A DNA stretch of 64,000 nt. Source: Pyrenochaeta sp. MPI-SDFR-AT-0127 (lineage: Eukaryota > Ascomycota > Dothideomycetes > Pleosporales > Cucurbitariaceae). A model generated the notes under the pieces. The model made no database searches. It was given only the letters and a program-made list of their open reading frames with translations, and was not told the origin of the DNA. A program made the position numbers and the translations under genes. Of the stretch, positions 59,906 to 64,000 are shown piece after piece. Numbering within the stretch: the stretch's first letter is position 1; the number at the start of each line of letters is the position of its first letter. The stretch spans positions 558,001 to 622,000 of the forward strand of contig JAGTJM010000013.1 in NCBI GenBank assembly GCA_020747015.1. Reading direction: 5' to 3'.

Positions 59906-60983
59906 ATGGCGAATAACATCTCGAAGCGTGTCCACACGATACCCGCAAGTTTTCCTCGTTGTGTAAATACCGTTATCAACCCTTCCGCACGGCTTCAGCT
60001 AGTTGTTGATGAATATGTTATTCCCACACCATCTCGAGATGGATTCACGCTTCTGTTTACCCACGGCACATCTTTCAACAAATCATTATGGGAATTGGTG
60101 ATAAGAACATTGCTTAACAACAGCAGTATTGCGCCATATATTAAACGCGTACTGGCTGTTGACGCCATCAATCACGGCGACAGCGCATTGGCAAATAAAG
60201 GAAAACTATCCAAAGACAAAGCACACTGGCCCGACATTTCCCGTGATATATTGCAGGTTCTGAAGCACTTTGGGGTTGAAGCACCGGTCATTGGGATCGG
60301 GCATTCATTCGGTGGCGGCGCCCTGTAAGTGAGCATATTCTGATACCAGTATCGCCGCAAGTAGCTCATCAATTGGTAGTGCTCATGCCTCTATTATGGC
60401 TCCCTCAGCATTCTGGGCGACCATCTTCGTTGAGCCGATTATCTTTCTAATGAAAGGCCAAACACAGGGAATAGCAGATATGACACTGAAGAGGCGGGAT
60501 CGCTGGGAGTCGTACGAAGAAGCGAAGGCAGCCTTTGATAAAAGTCGCGGCATGGCGGACTGGGTCCCCCAGCAGCGACAAAAGTATATCGATGAGGCAA
60601 TTTACCAGACACGGACCGGAGATGCGAATTTCTGGACGCTGAAAACAACAAAGGAGCAGGAGGCGGCTACCTACCTGGCCGCGCCTGTGCCCGGGTTACC
60701 TGAGCTGTTGGAGGCTTCTCGACAGCGACACTACTTCATCTTGGGAGAGAAAAGCGTGGTCCTGTGAGTATCTGACTCGGGCAAGAGTGGAGTGGACTGA
60801 CTCGGATGCAGCAACACCACGTCGAGGGCTAGAATCGAGGAAATCAGTCACGAACCGGGCTGGGTCAAGACGCTCCCGGGTGTTGGCCACTTGGTGCCCA
60901 TGACACATCCCGATCTTCTTGCTTCGGAGCTGGCGCGGGCGCTCCACCATGTCGTGGTGTCGAAGAACACGTCGAAGCTGTAG
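59906..60983 (+). CDS. alpha/beta hydrolase with PTS1, similar to peroxisomal secondary-metabolite hydrolases
   Basis: Exons 59906-60324, 60380-60763 and 60812-60983 give 324 residues. The oxyanion strand TLLFTHGTSFNKSLW is followed by the nucleophile elbow GIGHSFGGGAL (Ser) and the late His in LPGVGHLVPM. The fold and the GHSFGGGA elbow followed by APSAFWATIFVEP recall the hydrolase family that includes host-selective-toxin cluster members of Alternaria, which are peroxisomal. The protein ends in SKL. It could release a product from CoA or hydrolyse an ester or lactone. The family likeness does not show that a toxin is made here. Confidence 0.88.
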
Positions 60984-61259
60984 AGTCCAGATGGAAGCAT
61001 GGCGGAATTGAGCGGAATTTCCGTCTCCAAGAGCACCGACGCGGGGGAAATGCGGGGTGCATGCGGGGGTGCTAGCAACGGATAGGTGCGGCAATGAGGA
61101 CTAATTTAGATTAGGAATAGACCGAGTTCTTTGTGCAACCCATGTCTGGCGTTTCATTCATGGTGCTTGGTCATTTGTGCATGGTTCGCGAGCGCGCACT
61201 TCTTGAATGTTGCAAAACCCAACAATCGCCGCATTTTACATAGCATTGCGCTCTATACA
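60984..61259. promoter_or_regulatory. promoter of the cluster regulator with CGGAATTTCCG
   Basis: A half-site, CGGAATTGAG, at 61003 is directly followed by CGGAATTTCCG at 61013-61023. This makes three CGG-type triplets in 21 bp upstream of the regulator gene and suggests autoregulation. Confidence 0.5.
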
Positions 61260-63653
61260 ATGTCCATGGATAATAACGACGCCCCCATAGTGCCTGATGC
61301 AGGACAGTCTTCGGCGCCAGCAGAACGCAAAAGGGCAAAGCGCGGCAGATATATAGCGCGTGCCTGCGAATTCTGCCAGAGAAGAAAGATCAGGGTTTGT
61401 TTCCCTCGCCAGTATTATTCCTAAAAGCTGTGCTGACTGCTCTCAGTGTATGGGAGGGACGCCATGTGCTGCTTGCGCTGCCAAACGGCGCGACTGTCTC
61501 AAAGTCCCTCAAAAAAGCACACCCATTTTTGACCGCCTTGAAGAAGTTGAGCGCCGACTGGAGTCGCTGGCTCAAGGAAAGCCGAATTCAGCTCCCCTTA
61601 TCAAGTTGAACCGCCCGTCCAATAACCGCCGCTCTTCCTCAACTGCCTTTTCTGGTGAGACTTCCCTTGATCATACGTTGAGCCAGGTCGAAGACCAGTT
61701 GGGTGCCGTAGGTGTCGACTGTAGCGATCGTGCCCCTGCAGGAGATGGGAATCTACCGTCTCCAGTACACAGTACCCTAGCTTTCCCGGTTTCCGACAGC
61801 GATCCAACGGGCCTCCTCCGCCGAGCACTACTTAGCAATGAAATATCTCTAGACCGCGTGCGCTGGGATCTGCGCCTCCAAAACTTTTTTGACGAAATAT
61901 ACATCCTTTACCCTATGCTCTTCATCCCAGACGTCAAAGCTATCTATAATCGCCTATGGGACGATTGGTTCCTGCTACCAGTCGAACAAGACCAACAAGT
62001 CGCCCTGCGATATCGAATGCAAGTCGCCCAGATTCTCCTCTGTTTAGCAGCCGGTGCTTGTACTGTCTCACGTCGAGCCAGTACCGAGAATGGAAAGCAT
62101 GCCGCCGGATGGAGCCTCTACTGCACTGCCATGGACGTCATCGGAGATTTGTTTGCGCTCATCGAGAGCGATAGTCCTATGGAGGCCTTGCAAACTCTCG
62201 TCCTCATTGTGGTCTACTTACTGCCTCTGGACGGTATAGAGCGTGGTCAGAAAGTCTTGTCCATAGCAATCTCCTACGCACACCAAGTTGGAATTCACCG
62301 TCAAAAGATGCTTAATCGAATGTCCTTTTTCGACGACGAAATGTATCGACGGATATGGTGGTGCATATACATCATGGACCGCAGATATGCCTTGGAAACG
62401 GGCCGTCCCTTCTTGACTCAGGACTTCAACATCGACACCGCCATGCCGAGGAACTGCAGTGATGAATGGCTGGCTACGCACCACAAAAACCCGCAGACGT
62501 CCCTTGAATTGGCTGGCAGTTTGGACGCACATCTTCTGGAAGATCATTCGACCCCAGTTCCTTATCTCTGCACCATGGCCCAATACTGCAGAATTCTTGG
62601 CAAAGTGTGGGAGATAATGTATGGAGCCGACAATATCGACGCACTGCCCGGCCGTTTCCAGATCGAATATCTGGAGACATTATTATCAAAATACGAAGCT
62701 GAAATACCTTTTAAATATCAAGAGAGTTCAGAGCATCGGGACAGTGACGCAGAATGGCGTCATGTTAAGCAAAGAGCACTGACGCGAATGGTATGTGCCA
62801 GCATTACTTGTTATAACACGTCTAATATTGCGGTTAGCGTATTTCTGGACTTCGACTTCTTATTCGGCAACCACTGCTACGAAAGCCGCCGTCCGGCCCC
62901 ACCGAGGTCCAAAATTACATTGGCAATGAAGTGATGTGTTTACAATTTGCACATGATATTATCGAACGACACCTCCAGATCCCGGACAAGCACCCCAAGT
63001 TTCTATACCCATTCATTCACTACCTGGCCAATGCGGCCACCATATCTCTTGTCATTCTCATCAAAGAACCTCTGTTTCGTCCCACTTATGGTGCTGCTAC
63101 TATCCTTGCCGTACGAACTTTACGAAGCTATTGCACTAAAACATGGGTTTCTGGGAAGCTGATAAGATCCGTCATGCGTTTGAATCAAATGATTGCAATG
63201 GTTCTGGGTGACGATCCGGCAAGCTTATCTAATAGTCTCTCCACCAATGCACCCGCAAACGGGGACGCAAACCAGAATAGTGTCGGTCTGTTCAATCCAT
63301 CCACACATGTTCTGCCCGATGGGTTACAGGCTAGTCAGCAAATGCAACTAGCTAACCACAATCTCCCCACAAACTATCCTCCAACCAATGATGCAGCAGA
63401 CTATAGCAATGACCTGGGGACTCCGCGGTACACCCCTGGTCCAGAATTTTCGGAAGAAGCGCAAAAAGCAGTCTCACATGTCTCTCCGGACTTGATGGAC
63501 ATGGTCATAACCAACTTTGAATTCGAAGAAGAGCTTTCATCATTTATCAAGAATGGTATTGAAGTCGATCTATTCGATCCAAGTCTAAATATTGATATCG
63601 ACCATGCATCAACTACAGACGACTGGTTGAATGCCTTTATGGGAGGCTTCTAA
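61260..63653 (+). CDS. Zn2Cys6 transcription factor, probable cluster regulator
   Basis: Exons 61260-61394, 61447-62790 and 62838-63653 give 764 residues. The zinc cluster reads C-x2-C-x6-C-x5-C-x2-C-x6-C (ACEFCQRRKIR then CMGGTPCAACAAKRRDC), with the first intron inside it. A short coiled-coil-like helix (FDRLEEVERRLESL) follows. The middle is a complete fungal-specific regulator domain (MYRRIWWCIYIMDRR, then GRPFL). The acidic C-terminus, ending DDWLNAFMGGF, looks like an activation region. It lies at the right end of the peroxisomal enzyme cluster. It is its likely regulator, perhaps through the CGGAAWTTCCG elements. Confidence 0.92.
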
Positions 63654-64000
63654 GAAACCATTGTGTTACAATGCCATATCTACTTCTAAGATCTAGGGAA
63701 ACAACGGAAACTAGATTTGAGGATACTTCGGCGTCCGTGAACTCGAGTTCACTTCGCCCAAGGCTTATTGAAGCCTTTTTTTTGGTACTTCATCAACTCT
63801 TCCAGTGTCGCCACGTTGTCTTGAATCTATGTTCCGAGTGCAGGGACGGCCATATGGGTCCGAAAACCCTCGAGATAAACTATAACTACGGTGCGCGCAG
63901 TTCAGGATCTTCTCTGCTTGCTTCTCACAGTCTTGATTGAAGCACTGTCTGTTGCGTTTGAGTTGTCTTCTCCAAATTTGCGGGTAGCAAGCGTCGGAGT
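63654..64000. other. right end of the window, no gene seen
   Basis: This 347-bp tail after the regulator has only short open frames without recognisable features. Confidence 0.4.

Noticed and set aside
59906..60983. Calling the alpha/beta hydrolase a host-selective toxin gene
   Set aside because: Only family likeness and the PTS1 are shared; the other required toxin-cluster genes are not present, so no such product is claimed.
1..64000. tRNA or rRNA genes and CRISPR arrays
   Set aside because: No convincing tRNA A and B boxes with a foldable context and no rRNA-like sequence were noticed. CRISPR is not expected in a fungal genome, and the only tandem array is the ankyrin-coding repeat.

Overview
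The window is nuclear DNA of a filamentous ascomycete. Genes are split by many short introns (about 41 to 170 nt, mostly GT-AG), and the families are typical of Pezizomycotina: Zn2Cys6 regulators, a HET-ankyrin protein, a PTH11/rhodopsin-like membrane protein, a chitin-binding GH18 chitinase and clustered P450s. A plant-associated Dothideomycete would fit, but the sequence alone does not name the species.

Region 1 (1-3666) is gene-poor; it holds only a coding-like stretch with an acidic Ser/Glu/Asp tail. Region 2 (3667-14325) is the clearest result: a compact gibberellin cluster with four genes that can all be spliced into full-length proteins. They are P450-2 (C20 oxidase), P450-4 (ent-kaurene oxidase) and the bifunctional ent-copalyl diphosphate/ent-kaurene synthase, all on the minus strand, and P450-1 (GA14 synthase) divergent on the plus strand. 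Together they would take GGPP through ent-kaurene, ent-kaurenoic acid and GA14 to GA4. No dedicated GGPP synthase, desaturase or 13-hydroxylase (P450-3) is present, so GA4 is the expected end product, as known for Sphaceloma.

Region 3 (15108-18187) is a GC-rich divergent pair, an SDR and a Zn2Cys6 regulator. Region 4 (18679-34600) has a HET-ankyrin gene with an in-frame stop, a secreted amidase, a PTH11-like protein, an NTF2-like secreted protein, a four-helix membrane protein, two unrecognised genes and long empty spacers. Region 5 (35591-49488) has a large modular chitinase cut by a TGA, a broken ABCA-transporter relic, a frameshifted Zn2Cys6 regulator, a remarkable E2-like/F-box/RGG fusion and a small secreted Cys-rich protein.

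Region 6 (49877-63653) looks like a second, probably undescribed, metabolic cluster. It holds a P450, a PRISE-type (progesterone 5-beta-reductase/iridoid synthase-like) reductase, an acyl-CoA dehydrogenase, an FAD monooxygenase, an aldehyde dehydrogenase, an alpha/beta hydrolase and a Zn2Cys6 regulator. The five soluble enzymes between the P450 and the regulator end in PTS1 or PTS1-like tripeptides (PKL, SRL, SKL, PKL, SKL), pointing to a peroxisomal pathway. The intergenic spacers repeatedly carry a CGGAAWTTCCG-like inverted CGG motif, a plausible binding site for the cluster regulator. All gene models were built by eye from splice signals and frame; domain and family names come from recognised motifs, not from a database search.
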